A stretch of DNA of 64,000 nt from Paraburkholderia atlantica (GTDB lineage Bacteria > Pseudomonadota > Gammaproteobacteria > Burkholderiales > Burkholderiaceae), in assembly GCF_009362785.1 (NCBI RefSeq), contig NZ_WHNQ01000033.1:18377-82376 (forward strand), given 5' to 3'. The notes beneath the pieces are model-generated. The model ran no database searches. It saw only the letters and a list, made by a program, of their open reading frames with translations, and was not told the DNA's origin. This document shows positions 7,511-15,836 of the stretch, one piece after another. The stretch's first letter is position 1; each line of letters opens with the position of its first letter. A program made the position numbers and the translations under genes.

Positions 7511-8524
7511 TTATTCGTAATCCGCGAGGTCGAGCTTGAAGAAGTCGCGAGCATTGCCGAAGAAGATCTTGTCCTTCTCTTCCTGCGACAGCCAGTCGAA
7601 GCCCTGGATGTACGGCTTGATGTCGTCGAACGTACGACCCGTATCCGGATTGATAGCCGAGCCGACGCCCGGGCACTCGGCGCCGAACAGGCAGCGATCG
7701 GCACCCACGGTCTTGATCAGCAGGCGCAGCGACTCTTCCGAGTAGAGCACGGTGTCGTAATAGAGGTTACGCATACCCTCGAGGAAGTTGCGGCCAGCGC
7801 GAGCCGCACCCGACTGGAAGCGACCGATCTGATACGGGATCGAGCCGCCGCCGTGCGAGATCATGATCTTCAGCTTCGGGAAGTCCCTGAACACGTTCGA
7901 ATTGACGAGGTTGAACACCGCGATCGTTTCTTCATTGATGAAGTGAACGGTGTAGGGCGAGCGAGCCGAGTGTGAACCCGTGGCGTGGATGTGCGCCGGG
8001 ATGTCCAGTTCGCACAGCTTCTCGTACAGCGGGTACCAGTAGCGCTCACCCAGCCCCGGAGCTTCGCTGCCGCTGTTTTCGAACGGATCAGGGTTGAGCA
8101 GCACGCCCTTGAAGCCGAGTTCCTTCACGCCGCGTTCGAGTTCCGGCAGCACGGTTTCGATCGGGTCACCCGCGACTTGCGGCAGGCCGCCGACACCGAT
8201 AAAGCGCTTCGGCAGCAGCTTGACCGTGCGCGAGATGATGTTGTTCGTTTCTTCGGTGAACCAGTGCACGAGTTTGCCCGGCTTCTGGCTGTGCATCATC
8301 TGGAACGGACGCGGCGACAGCAGCTGGACGTTCGTGCCCACGCGATCGAGCATGTCGATGTGGCCGACCGGCGCCATTTCCTTCTTGTTCGCGTAGTGCA
8401 GAATCTCTTCGTCCGTCACTTCCGGCATCTTGCGACCATGCTCGCCGCGATGCGAGAGGATGTGTGCCTTGTAGACCCAGAGTTCGGCGGGCGCGCTGAC
8501 GTGACCGTGGCAATCGATAATCAC
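7511..8524 (-). CDS. Amidohydrolase family protein, LigJ-like (4-oxalomesaconate hydratase candidate)
   Basis: This 337-residue amidohydrolase-2 (ACMSD superfamily) TIM-barrel enzyme starts MIIDCHGHVSA with the metal-binding HxH, has a mid-barrel AHIHATG His motif, KIMISHGGGSIPY, and the FGAECPG segment near the C-terminus. LigJ-type 4-oxalomesaconate hydratases share this length, the MIID.HGH start and the location next to a LigB-type dioxygenase and a CHA aldolase. Decarboxylation, as in ACMSD or LigW-type enzymes, is the main alternative. The gene sits 27 bases upstream of the dioxygenase gene in the leftward unit. Confidence 0.82.
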   Translation of the reverse strand: MIIDCHGHVSAPAELWVYKAHILSHRGEHGRKMPEVTDEEILHYANKKEMAPVGHIDMLDRVGTNVQLLSPRPFQMMHSQKPGKLVHWFTEETNNIISRTVKLLPKRFIGVGGLPQVAGDPIETVLPELERGVKELGFKGVLLNPDPFENSGSEAPGLGERYWYPLYEKLCELDIPAHIHATGSHSARSPYTVHFINEETIAVFNLVNSNVFRDFPKLKIMISHGGGSIPYQIGRFQSGAARAGRNFLEGMRNLYYDTVLYSEESLRLLIKTVGADRCLFGAECPGVGSAINPDTGRTFDDIKPYIQGFDWLSQEEKDKIFFGNARDFFKLDLADYE

Positions 8525-8582
8525 TTACTTGTCTCCTTGACTTAACGTGAGATGAGGGCGACTTCGTCGCCCGTTGTTCTAC

Positions 8583-9542
8583 TTACAGATCGAGGACGAG
8601 ACGGTCGCCCTTACAGCCAGAACAGCAGATGATCATCGTGTTGTTCGCAGCCTTTTCGGGCTCGGACAGAATGGCATCGCGGTGATCGGGCTGGCCTTCG
8701 AGCACGCGGACTTCACACGCGCCGCACACGCCTTCTTCACAGGAATAGGAAATGGGGATTCCCGCGTCGCGCACGACGTTGAGAATCGTCTTGCCTTGCG
8801 GGACCGTCAGGGTTTTTCCGCTCTTGCGCAATTCGATAACGAAGTTCCCATCGAGCGCGGCTTCCTGCTTGGCGGAGAAGTATTCGACGTGAACTTGTTG
8901 CTGGGGCAGCGATGCGCACGCGGCTTCGAATGCTTCGAGCATCGGGCCGGGGCCGCAGCAGTAGAAGTGAGCGGTAGACGGTTCGTTCTTGACGACGTCC
9001 GCGATGTTGAGGAAGGTGCCGGCCTCGGCATCGACGTGAACGAGCGCGCCTTCGAAGGTTTTCAATTCGTCGGCGAATGCGACGTCAACCCGTTCACGAC
9101 ACGAGTAATAGATACGCGGCGATTGTCCGAGCTCTTTCAGACGACGCGCCATACACAGAATAGGGGTAATCCCGATGCCGCCGGCCACCAGGACGGTGTG
9201 CCCGGCATCTTCGTTGAGCGGGAAATTGTTGCGGGGCGCTTCGATCTGGATGAGATCGCCAACCCGCATCGTTTCGTGCATATAGCGCGAACCGCCGCGC
9301 GATTGCGGATCGAGCTTGACGCCGACCACGTACGAACGCTGTGTCAGGCTGTTGCTGTATTCCAATAGCGAGTACTGACGGGTCAGGCCGTTCGGCAAAA
9401 TGACTCCGACGTGAGCGCCCGGTTCCGCCCCGGGCAGCAGGTTGCCCTCAGGGTCTTCGAATGTGAAGGCCAGCGTGTTTCGGGCCAGGTAGTTGATCGC
9501 CGTCAAACGCAGGGTCATCACTTCATTCAGTTGTTCACTCAT
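8583..9542 (-). CDS. PDR/VanB family oxidoreductase (Rieske oxygenase reductase)
   Basis: This is a three-domain electron-transfer protein: FMN-binding barrel with RQYSL (about residue 55), NAD(H)-binding domain with GGIGITP (about 120) and CCGPGPM (about 199), and a C-terminal plant-type [2Fe-2S] ferredoxin with CEEGVCGAC (about 272) and a distal Cys (about 310). This order is that of phthalate dioxygenase reductase and VanB. It would pass electrons from NADH to the Rieske oxygenases at 12600 and 16923. The ATG at 9542 is chosen because GGAGGTGAC lies before it; an open frame reaches 9641 without family sequence. First gene of the leftward unit. Confidence 0.9.
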   Translation of the reverse strand: MSEQLNEVMTLRLTAINYLARNTLAFTFEDPEGNLLPGAEPGAHVGVILPNGLTRQYSLLEYSNSLTQRSYVVGVKLDPQSRGGSRYMHETMRVGDLIQIEAPRNNFPLNEDAGHTVLVAGGIGITPILCMARRLKELGQSPRIYYSCRERVDVAFADELKTFEGALVHVDAEAGTFLNIADVVKNEPSTAHFYCCGPGPMLEAFEAACASLPQQQVHVEYFSAKQEAALDGNFVIELRKSGKTLTVPQGKTILNVVRDAGIPISYSCEEGVCGACEVRVLEGQPDHRDAILSEPEKAANNTMIICCSGCKGDRLVLDL

Positions 9543-9667
9543 GTCACCTCCAAAATCGTAGAACGCGGGGAACCGCGCAAACGGCGCGCAAGAATTACAC
9601 ATCACGCTTCCTTGTTTAAAACCTTCTAACGTCAGAATCACGGGGCACCGAAAGTTCCGTGGGCCGT

Positions 9668-9696
9668 TTGACGCGTAATTCTTTTTTGCATATTAT
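9668..9696 (+). promoter_or_regulatory. Sigma70 promoter of the rightward catabolic unit
   Basis: TTGACG at 9668-9673 and TATTAT at 9691-9696 with an ideal 17-nt spacer, about 110 nt upstream of the first start codon. Confidence 0.6.
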
Positions 9697-9791
9697 TTGG
9701 CCTGACCAGAAAAAAGTCAAAGCTTCTTCGGCGCAAGGTCTGGCGGAAGCTGTGGCGACTACGTTTCTGAGGAAAACAGGCGACATCACAC

Positions 9792-9808
9792 GGGGTATTC
9801 CCCTAGGG
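9792..9808. promoter_or_regulatory. Palindrome GGGGTATTCCCC, candidate operator
   Basis: 4+4 arms around TATT, just upstream of the Shine-Dalgarno. A near-identical AGGGTATTCCCT lies upstream of the porin gene at 25587-25598, suggesting a shared regulator such as the GntR protein. Untested. Confidence 0.35.
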
Positions 9809-9815
9809 AGGAGAA

Positions 9816-10958
9816 ATGATCGCAGTTCTGACCACCAACGGTGGAACCGTCACGCACGGTGAGGGTGCGGCAACGACGCTGTTGGTCGCCACTATTCGCG
9901 GCATGCTCGTGTTCGAGCGTGCTGACGCCAATGCGCCGTGGAAGCTCACGCGCAAGGCGCTGGAAGATCGTCACGTGAGCGCGCTGCTCTACGTGCCGAA
10001 AGCGGGTCTGTTATTCGCGGGCGCACACGGCCAAGGCAGCCTCTCGGTCAGCAAGGACCTCGGGCTGACGTGGGAGCCTGCCAACAACGGGCTCAACAGC
10101 ACGCATATCTACACGATGGCGCAGCAGGAGCGCGATGGCCGTACCGTTCTGTTCCTGGGCACGGAGCCGTCCGCGCTCTATCGCAGCGACGATCTGGGTG
10201 CCACCTGGGTCGAAATCCCCGAGATGATGACGGTGCCGGACCAGGACAAGTGGACGTTCCCGCCGCCCCCGCACATCGCGCACGTAAAGAACATCGCGTT
10301 CCATCCGGCCGAACCGGAGACGCTCTATATCTGTATCGAACAGGGCGCGCTGCTCAAGACGGTCGATGACGGCAAGACATGGACCGAGCCGCGTAGCTAC
10401 GAATCGGAAAACGACAAGTTCTACCACGACAACCACCGCGTGCTGATTCGTCCGTCCAATCCCAGGCAGATGTTCATGTGCGGCGGCGAAGGCCTGCACT
10501 ACAGCGCAGACGCAGGCGAGACGTGGGTTCACCTGATGACGCGCCAAGACCTGATCGGTTATCCCGACGCGATGTTCATCGATCCCCGCAACGAAAACGT
10601 GCTGTATCTCGGTGGCCCGGGCAACGCGCCGCGTGACTGGGGTGCACGGAAGTCGGCGAATGCCACGGTTCTCAAGAGCACCGATGGTGGCGTCACCTGG
10701 GACCATATGCGTAATGGTTTGCCCACGGAAATCATCGGCAACATCGAGGGCATGGGCCTCTATCACTGGGACGACAAGATCATGCTTATCGCCGGTACCG
10801 CGACGGGCGAGATTTACGCGACGGAGAACGACGGCGAAAGCTGGTACGCCATCTCGGAAGACGTGCCGCCGATCTCGAAGGGTGGCCACTATCGCTGGTT
10901 CCTCGATGCGAAGGAACGCATGAACGTCGAAGGTCGTTACGGCCGCAACGAACACTGA
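9816..10958 (+). CDS. BNR/Asp-box repeat beta-propeller protein
   Basis: This 380-residue protein is made of repeated Asp-box units (S.D.G.TW-like): KDLGLTWEP, SDDLGATWVE, VDDGKTWTE, SADAGETWVH, STDGGVTWDH and TENDGESWYA are spaced roughly one blade apart, predicting a 6-7-bladed propeller as in sialidase/Vps10/YCF48-type proteins. No signal peptide is evident, so it is probably cytoplasmic. Start supported by GGGAGGAG before ATG at 9816. It is the first gene of the rightward catabolic unit, an unusual place for such a fold; it could be an enzyme (lyase or lactonase propeller) or an assembly scaffold. No specific function can be assigned. Confidence 0.75.
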   Translation: MIAVLTTNGGTVTHGEGAATTLLVATIRGMLVFERADANAPWKLTRKALEDRHVSALLYVPKAGLLFAGAHGQGSLSVSKDLGLTWEPANNGLNSTHIYTMAQQERDGRTVLFLGTEPSALYRSDDLGATWVEIPEMMTVPDQDKWTFPPPPHIAHVKNIAFHPAEPETLYICIEQGALLKTVDDGKTWTEPRSYESENDKFYHDNHRVLIRPSNPRQMFMCGGEGLHYSADAGETWVHLMTRQDLIGYPDAMFIDPRNENVLYLGGPGNAPRDWGARKSANATVLKSTDGGVTWDHMRNGLPTEIIGNIEGMGLYHWDDKIMLIAGTATGEIYATENDGESWYAISEDVPPISKGGHYRWFLDAKERMNVEGRYGRNEH

Positions 10959-11040
10959 CCCGGCCACAGCACCCAAACAAAAACTATTCTGCGCGCCGGG
11001 TCATTGAGCGCGGCGCAGCAAGTCCTAACAGGAGAACGCC

Positions 11041-12225
11041 TTGAGTCGTATTGCCAGTCACGAGGACGCCCTCGCTATCGCCCGCAGTTTGCATGACGTG
11101 ATTCGTTCACGCGTCAAACAGACCGAAAGCGATCGCGTGGTCCCAAAAGAAACCATCGACGCACTACGTGAGTCGGGTCTTTTCAACATCATCACGCCGA
11201 AGTCGTTTGGTGGTTCCGAGTTGGGCTTCACGACGCTCGTCGAAGTCACGGCGGAAATCGCGTCGGCTTGCGGTTCGACCGGTTGGGTGTTCGGCGTGCT
11301 CGCCGGCCACAGCTGGATGCTGAACCTGTTCCCGTTGAAAGCACAGCAAGATGTGCTGGGCAAAGGCCACGCTCTGACGGCCACGGTGTTCCGCCTCGGC
11401 GGCACGATTACCGAAGTCGAAGGTGGCTACAAGCTCGTGAATGGTGAAGGCCGTTTCTGCTCCGGTATCGATCACGTGGAGTGGGTCATCGTCGGTAATG
11501 CCGTGCAGCGCGAAGACGGTCCGCCCGAACCGCGTTTCTTCGTGATCCCGCGCTCGGACATCCAGATCGTCGATGACTGGCATACCGCAGGCTTGCGTGG
11601 CACCGGTAGCCGCACGATCAAGGTCGCCGAAGCGTTCATCCCGGCTCACCGCTCGGTGTCCGTGAAGGAAATGATGACGGGCAACGTCGAAGGCGCCGAT
11701 GCCCTGCGCGCTCCGATCTACCGCATGCCGTTCCACAACGTCACGCCGTTCTCGCTGATCGGTGCGCCCCTGGGCATGGCACGGGCGGCAATCAAATCGT
11801 TCACCGAAGGTCTGGCGCCACGTTTGAAGGCAATGCCGGCCGACCAGATGGCAGAGCAGTCGGCAACGATCGAACGTCTCGCACATGCGACGGCGGATCT
11901 CGACGCTGCCTATGCGTTGATTCTCGAAGACACACGTCGCATCGACACAGCAGAAAGCGCAAAGTCGTTGACGCCGCTCGAGTGGTCCCGCATCTCCCGC
12001 GATTGGGCATATTCGGCGCAAACGGCTCGTCGTGCGGCCAACAGTCTGTTCGAAGCCGCGGGCGGCACCAGCATCTATAACGCGTCGGACCTCCAGCGCA
12101 TCTGGCGCGACGTCAATTCGGCCGCGCAGCACTTCGCATTCACGTGGGACAGCGCACTGACGAGTTATGGACGTCAGGCACTCGATCTGCCGCCTTCGAA
12201 CTTCGGCCCTGGTCCCAAGAAATAG
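11041..12225 (+). CDS. Group D flavin-dependent monooxygenase (acyl-CoA dehydrogenase fold)
   Basis: This 394-residue oxygenase component of a two-component system hydroxylates a substrate with reduced flavin from a separate reductase. The acyl-CoA dehydrogenase fold appears as the N-terminal helical part (VPKETIDALRESGLFNI), the PKSFGGSEL..TTLVEV segment, STGWVFGVLAGHSW, and a C-terminal ISRDWAYSAQTARRAANSLFEAAGG block typical of HsaA, IacA and related enzymes. Start is TTG at 11041, preceded by AGGAGAACG. The following 101-residue protein and Rieske gene give the same order seen in indole or indole-acetate oxidation loci (iac, iif). The reductase is probably the one at 3808-4353. Confidence 0.85.
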   Translation: MSRIASHEDALAIARSLHDVIRSRVKQTESDRVVPKETIDALRESGLFNIITPKSFGGSELGFTTLVEVTAEIASACGSTGWVFGVLAGHSWMLNLFPLKAQQDVLGKGHALTATVFRLGGTITEVEGGYKLVNGEGRFCSGIDHVEWVIVGNAVQREDGPPEPRFFVIPRSDIQIVDDWHTAGLRGTGSRTIKVAEAFIPAHRSVSVKEMMTGNVEGADALRAPIYRMPFHNVTPFSLIGAPLGMARAAIKSFTEGLAPRLKAMPADQMAEQSATIERLAHATADLDAAYALILEDTRRIDTAESAKSLTPLEWSRISRDWAYSAQTARRAANSLFEAAGGTSIYNASDLQRIWRDVNSAAQHFAFTWDSALTSYGRQALDLPPSNFGPGPKK

Positions 12226-12234
12226 GAGTTAGCA

Positions 12235-12540
12235 ATGAACGTGGATGATCTTCATTCAATCGAGGATTACTCGCCGGAAACGCTGCGTCAGATTATCGAA
12301 CGGGTGGAGAACTCGCGCACGTTCGAACAGATGATTTATCGCGAGTCCGAACTGGACGAAGTCTGGCGGCTGCTCGACAACGATATCGCCGTAGCTGCAC
12401 GGAATGCCGCGAACTCGGCCGAAGGGCAGAACCTCGTGGCACTGCGCAATCTGATCATCGAGGCGCACGACTTGATCGGCAACGAAAGTAACACCGTAGA
12501 CGCTCGCGAACGACTGCTGAGAGCCGTCGCACTCGTTTAA
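12235..12540 (+). CDS. Small conserved protein between flavin monooxygenase and Rieske oxygenase
   Basis: This is a 101-residue acidic, helical protein without a signal peptide or membrane segment. It begins 10 bases after the monooxygenase stop and has its own GGAGTTAGCA Shine-Dalgarno. I recognise no catalytic motif. Indole and indole-acetate gene clusters carry a similarly sized unassigned protein (IifD/IacB) at the same position, so an accessory role for the monooxygenase is possible; homology was not tested. Confidence 0.7.
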   Translation: MNVDDLHSIEDYSPETLRQIIERVENSRTFEQMIYRESELDEVWRLLDNDIAVAARNAANSAEGQNLVALRNLIIEAHDLIGNESNTVDARERLLRAVALV

Positions 12541-12599
12541 GGCCGACGGGGGACTTCGGTCTCCCACGCAAATTCACATATAAGAGATTAGGAGCAAAC

Positions 12600-13853
12600 A
12601 TGCTTTCCCGCGAAGACAACGACGTTCTGACTCAAGTAGGAAAAGGCACCCCGAACGGCGACATGATCCGTCAATTCTGGATTCCGGCGCTGCTCTCATC
12701 GGAAATTCAGGAGCCGGGTGGTGCGCCCAAGCGTGTGCGTCTGCTGGGCGAAGATCTCGTGGCGTTCCGCGACAGCGACGGCAAGGTCGGCCTGCTCGAA
12801 GAACAGTGCCCGCACCGTCGTGCGTCGCTCGCGCTGGGCGACAACTCGGAAGGCGGTCTGCGTTGTCTGTACCACGGCTGGAAGTTCGCCGTCGATGGCC
12901 AATGCATGGACACCCCGACCGAGCCGGAAGATTCGAAGCTGTGCTCGCGTATCAAGGCGGTCGCCTATCCGGTGCGTGAAGTCGCTGGCGTGATCTGGAC
13001 GTACATGGGCGACCCGGCAAAGGTTCCGCAATTCCCCGACTTCGATTTCCTGTCGTACCCGGCAGAAAAGGTGGCAGCGTTCAAGGTTCTCGAAGACTGT
13101 AACTACGCTCAAGCCGTCGAAGGCACGATCGACTCGGCACACGCGGGTGTCCTTCACCGCGAGCAGCCGTGGTCGGCGCCGGCGAAGTACGAGCACGAGC
13201 GTGATCTGCGTCCGAAGATCGAAGTCGAATACACGCTGTACGGTCTGCGCTATGCCGGCGTGCGCAATTTCCGTGAAGAAGGCAAGCTGCACGCCCGCGT
13301 CACGGAAGTGATTCTGCCGTTCTTCACGCTGATCCCGCCCGATGGCTTCGGCGTTCGTAAGAACCGCCGCATGGCCAACGCGTTCGTTCCGCGCGACGAC
13401 GAATCGACGTGGCACATCCAGTGGTTCTTCGACGAAACGCAGCCGGTCGATATCGAATATCGCATTCAGGAAGGCGGTCACTGGGTCGATGAAAACTTCC
13501 GCAAGGAACTCAACATCGACAACTGGTACAAGCAGGACCGCGAAGCGATGAAGACGTCGTCGATGTCCGGCATCAAGGGCATCCTGACGCAAGACCACGC
13601 AGTCAGCGAAACGCAGGGACGCATCCTCGACCGCACGAAGGAACACCTCGGCACATCGGACGTCGCGGTCGTCGCATGGCGTCGCCAGATGATTCGTTCG
13701 GCACGCGCGTATGCACAAAGCGGTGAACTGCCGAGCGTGCTGACGAACACGATTCCGTGGAATCAGATTCACGCTTCGACAGTGATCTTCCCGAACGACC
13801 GCACGTGGAAGGAAGAAGTGCCCCTCAATCCGGACGTCGCTCTGAAGGCCTGA
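12600..13853 (+). CDS. Rieske aromatic ring-hydroxylating oxygenase, phthalate-4,5-dioxygenase-like
   Basis: This 417-residue oxygenase has the Rieske [2Fe-2S] motif CPHRR..(15).CLYHGW (about residues 70-93). The mononuclear iron region NYAQAVEGTIDSAHAGVLHR (about 165-185) follows, supplying the bridging Asp and two His. The NxxQxxEG.IDS pattern is that of phthalate dioxygenase/carbazole-type alpha3 enzymes that need no beta subunit, and indeed no beta subunit gene is present. Electrons would come from the PDR-type reductase encoded at 8583-9542. Hydroxylation or O-/N-dealkylation are both possible chemistries. Confidence 0.9.
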   Translation: MLSREDNDVLTQVGKGTPNGDMIRQFWIPALLSSEIQEPGGAPKRVRLLGEDLVAFRDSDGKVGLLEEQCPHRRASLALGDNSEGGLRCLYHGWKFAVDGQCMDTPTEPEDSKLCSRIKAVAYPVREVAGVIWTYMGDPAKVPQFPDFDFLSYPAEKVAAFKVLEDCNYAQAVEGTIDSAHAGVLHREQPWSAPAKYEHERDLRPKIEVEYTLYGLRYAGVRNFREEGKLHARVTEVILPFFTLIPPDGFGVRKNRRMANAFVPRDDESTWHIQWFFDETQPVDIEYRIQEGGHWVDENFRKELNIDNWYKQDREAMKTSSMSGIKGILTQDHAVSETQGRILDRTKEHLGTSDVAVVAWRRQMIRSARAYAQSGELPSVLTNTIPWNQIHASTVIFPNDRTWKEEVPLNPDVALKA

Positions 13854-13860
13854 GGCTCGC

Positions 13861-14655
13861 ATGATCGTTGATAGCCACGCTCACGTATCGCCTCATTGGT
13901 ATGAGCCCGTCGAGATGCTGCTCGATCAGATGAATGAATACGGTGTTGGTCATGCCGTGCTCACCCAGATGATTGGACAGACGGATAACCGGTATCAGCA
14001 GGAATGCGTTACACGATTTCCGGGCCGTCTGTCGAGCGTGGCTTGGGTCGATGTCGAGGCCCCGGACGTTGCGAAGACGATCGAATCGCTGGCACGCACT
14101 GGTGCCGGCGGTATTCGATTGAGACCATCGGCATGTCTTGACGACGGTCGCCTTCCCGAGGCCTGGCGCGGTGTTCAGGCTTCGGGATTGCCAGTGAGCT
14201 GCGTTGGATCTGCTGAAACGTTCAACGCACCGGGCTTTATCGAATTGATCGCCAAATTGCCGGGTACGACGATTGTCCTCGAGCATCTTGGCGGCACCAG
14301 CGCGCCGGCTGTAACGGATGAAGCGCTGGCCCTGCGCCGCCAGGTGTTCAAACTTGCGGCGTTTCCCAATGTGATGATGAAAGTGCCGGGTCTTGGCGAA
14401 CTATTGCCTCGCGATTCGAAAACATGGCACCAGGGCCGGCCGTTTGGTGATGCCCATCCTACGCTCCTACAAGAAGCAGTTGACGCGTTTGGCGCTGATC
14501 GTTTGATGTGGGGATCTGACTTCCCTGTCGTGAGTTCGCGCGAGGGATATGGTCTGGCGTTGAAACTCACGCGTCAGGCGCTCGCCGGACTGACGAATCA
14601 CGATCTCGACGCGATCTTTGGCGGCAACGCCCTGCGCGTATTTTCGAAAGCCTGA
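13861..14655 (+). CDS. Amidohydrolase family protein, LigI-like
   Basis: This 264-residue metal-dependent TIM-barrel hydrolase (COG3618/amidohydrolase-2) starts MIVDSHAHVSP with HxH, has IVLEHLGG (metal-site His) and the late MWGSDFP Asp. The family includes 2-pyrone-4,6-dicarboxylate lactonase (LigI) and sugar lactonases. It lies 7 bases after the Rieske gene. The strand-8 Asp and both His motifs are intact, so it should be active as a lactonase or decarboxylase. The substrate is not known; a second, divergent copy lies at 15837. Confidence 0.82.
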   Translation: MIVDSHAHVSPHWYEPVEMLLDQMNEYGVGHAVLTQMIGQTDNRYQQECVTRFPGRLSSVAWVDVEAPDVAKTIESLARTGAGGIRLRPSACLDDGRLPEAWRGVQASGLPVSCVGSAETFNAPGFIELIAKLPGTTIVLEHLGGTSAPAVTDEALALRRQVFKLAAFPNVMMKVPGLGELLPRDSKTWHQGRPFGDAHPTLLQEAVDAFGADRLMWGSDFPVVSSREGYGLALKLTRQALAGLTNHDLDAIFGGNALRVFSKA

Positions 14656-14681
14656 GATTGAAAAACTAGCAGGAGACAGAC

Positions 14682-15785
14682 ATGACGAAGAAGGTATTGG
14701 CCGCAGTCAAGACGGATGTCGAGACCACCGAATTGCGTGAATTCGACTATCCGCAAGTGCGCCCTGAGACCGGCATTCTGCGCATCGAAGCCAGCGGCGT
14801 CGGTGGCAGCGATCCCGAGTTGTATCGCAAGGCGGGTCACGTTCCCGTGATCATGGGTCACGAGAACGTCGGCACGATTGAAGAAGTTGGCGAGATCGCG
14901 GCCAAACGGTGGGGCGTCAAGCCCGGCGACCGCGTTGCTCTGCACGAATACCTGCCGTGCTGGAATTGCGAGTGGTGCATGAAGGGCGATTTCCGCCTGT
15001 GCATGGAAGTCGATTTCTTTAACGTGAAGGATCGTCTGAACACCGATCGATTCGGTATGTCCACCGCCAACAAGGCGCCGCATTTGTGGGGTGGTTACGC
15101 GCAGTACATGCACATGCCGCTCAACACGGTGATGCATAAGATTCCGCAAGACATGCGGGCGACCCACGCGACGCTGGCCGTGCCGTTCGGCAACGGCGTG
15201 CAGTGGGCGTGTCTGGACGGTGGCGCAGGCCCCGGCAAGGTCGTGCTCGTCTTCGGTCCTGGCCAGCAGGGTTTGGGCTGCGTGCTGGCAGCAAAGGCCG
15301 CGGGCTCGTACACGGTCGTTCTCGCGGGTATGACACGTGATCAGACTCGTCTCGATCTGTCGCTGCGCCTGGGCGCCGACTACGCGATCAATGTGGAGAC
15401 GCAAGACCTCGAAGCCGAAGTAATGCGCATCACGAAGGGCCGTGGCGTGGACGTCGTTGTCGATACGACGGGCGATCCCAAAGGCGAAATCGTCAAGCAG
15501 GCGATCGCGCTGGCAGCGAAGGGCGCCTACCTGAGCCTGAACGGCCTGGAACAGCACGTCCCCATCGGCGAGATCAAGAAGCGCTATCTGACGGTGCGGG
15601 CACCGCGTGGCCGTAGCTACGCGGCTGTCGAACTGGCGCTGCGCTATATCGGTTCCGGCCGCTATCCGATCGACGAGGTGTGCTCGCACACGTTCGGACT
15701 TGCACAGACGCACGAAGCGATCCTCGCGACGGCCGGGCGTGGCGTCGAAGGCGCTATCCACGTCTGTGTTGATCCGTGGAAGTGA
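14682..15785 (+). CDS. Zinc-binding alcohol dehydrogenase family protein (MDR), catalytic Cys replaced
   Basis: This 367-residue medium-chain dehydrogenase has MGHENVG (GHE motif), an intact structural zinc loop C-x2-C-x2-C-x7-C (about residues 88-102), and a Rossmann segment VFGPGQQGLGCVLAAK. The usual catalytic-zinc motif CG(S/T)D appears as GGSD, so the first zinc-ligand Cys is missing and the enzyme may lack catalytic zinc or use another residue. It could oxidise a hydroxylated intermediate or an aldehyde. Embedded in the rightward operon with short gaps. Confidence 0.82.
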   Translation: MTKKVLAAVKTDVETTELREFDYPQVRPETGILRIEASGVGGSDPELYRKAGHVPVIMGHENVGTIEEVGEIAAKRWGVKPGDRVALHEYLPCWNCEWCMKGDFRLCMEVDFFNVKDRLNTDRFGMSTANKAPHLWGGYAQYMHMPLNTVMHKIPQDMRATHATLAVPFGNGVQWACLDGGAGPGKVVLVFGPGQQGLGCVLAAKAAGSYTVVLAGMTRDQTRLDLSLRLGADYAINVETQDLEAEVMRITKGRGVDVVVDTTGDPKGEIVKQAIALAAKGAYLSLNGLEQHVPIGEIKKRYLTVRAPRGRSYAAVELALRYIGSGRYPIDEVCSHTFGLAQTHEAILATAGRGVEGAIHVCVDPWK

Positions 15786-15836
15786 AGTAACGGCCTACCG
15801 TTTGTTGATATCGAATTTTACAGAGAAGGGAACGTC

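Larger units (their letters stand above)
9543..9815. promoter_or_regulatory. Divergent control region of the catabolic cluster
   Basis: A 273-base region separates the leftward (reductase first) and rightward (BNR protein first) units. It holds a clear rightward sigma70 promoter and, 8 bases before the rightward start codon, a GGGGTATTCCCC palindrome. I could not assign the leftward promoter with confidence. Confidence 0.65.

Noticed and set aside
6482..7975. 497-codon plus-strand open frame
   Set aside because: Antisense to the extradiol dioxygenase and amidohydrolase genes; composition of a shadow frame.
12696..13862. 388-codon minus-strand open frame
   Set aside because: Antisense to the Rieske oxygenase gene whose motifs are complete.
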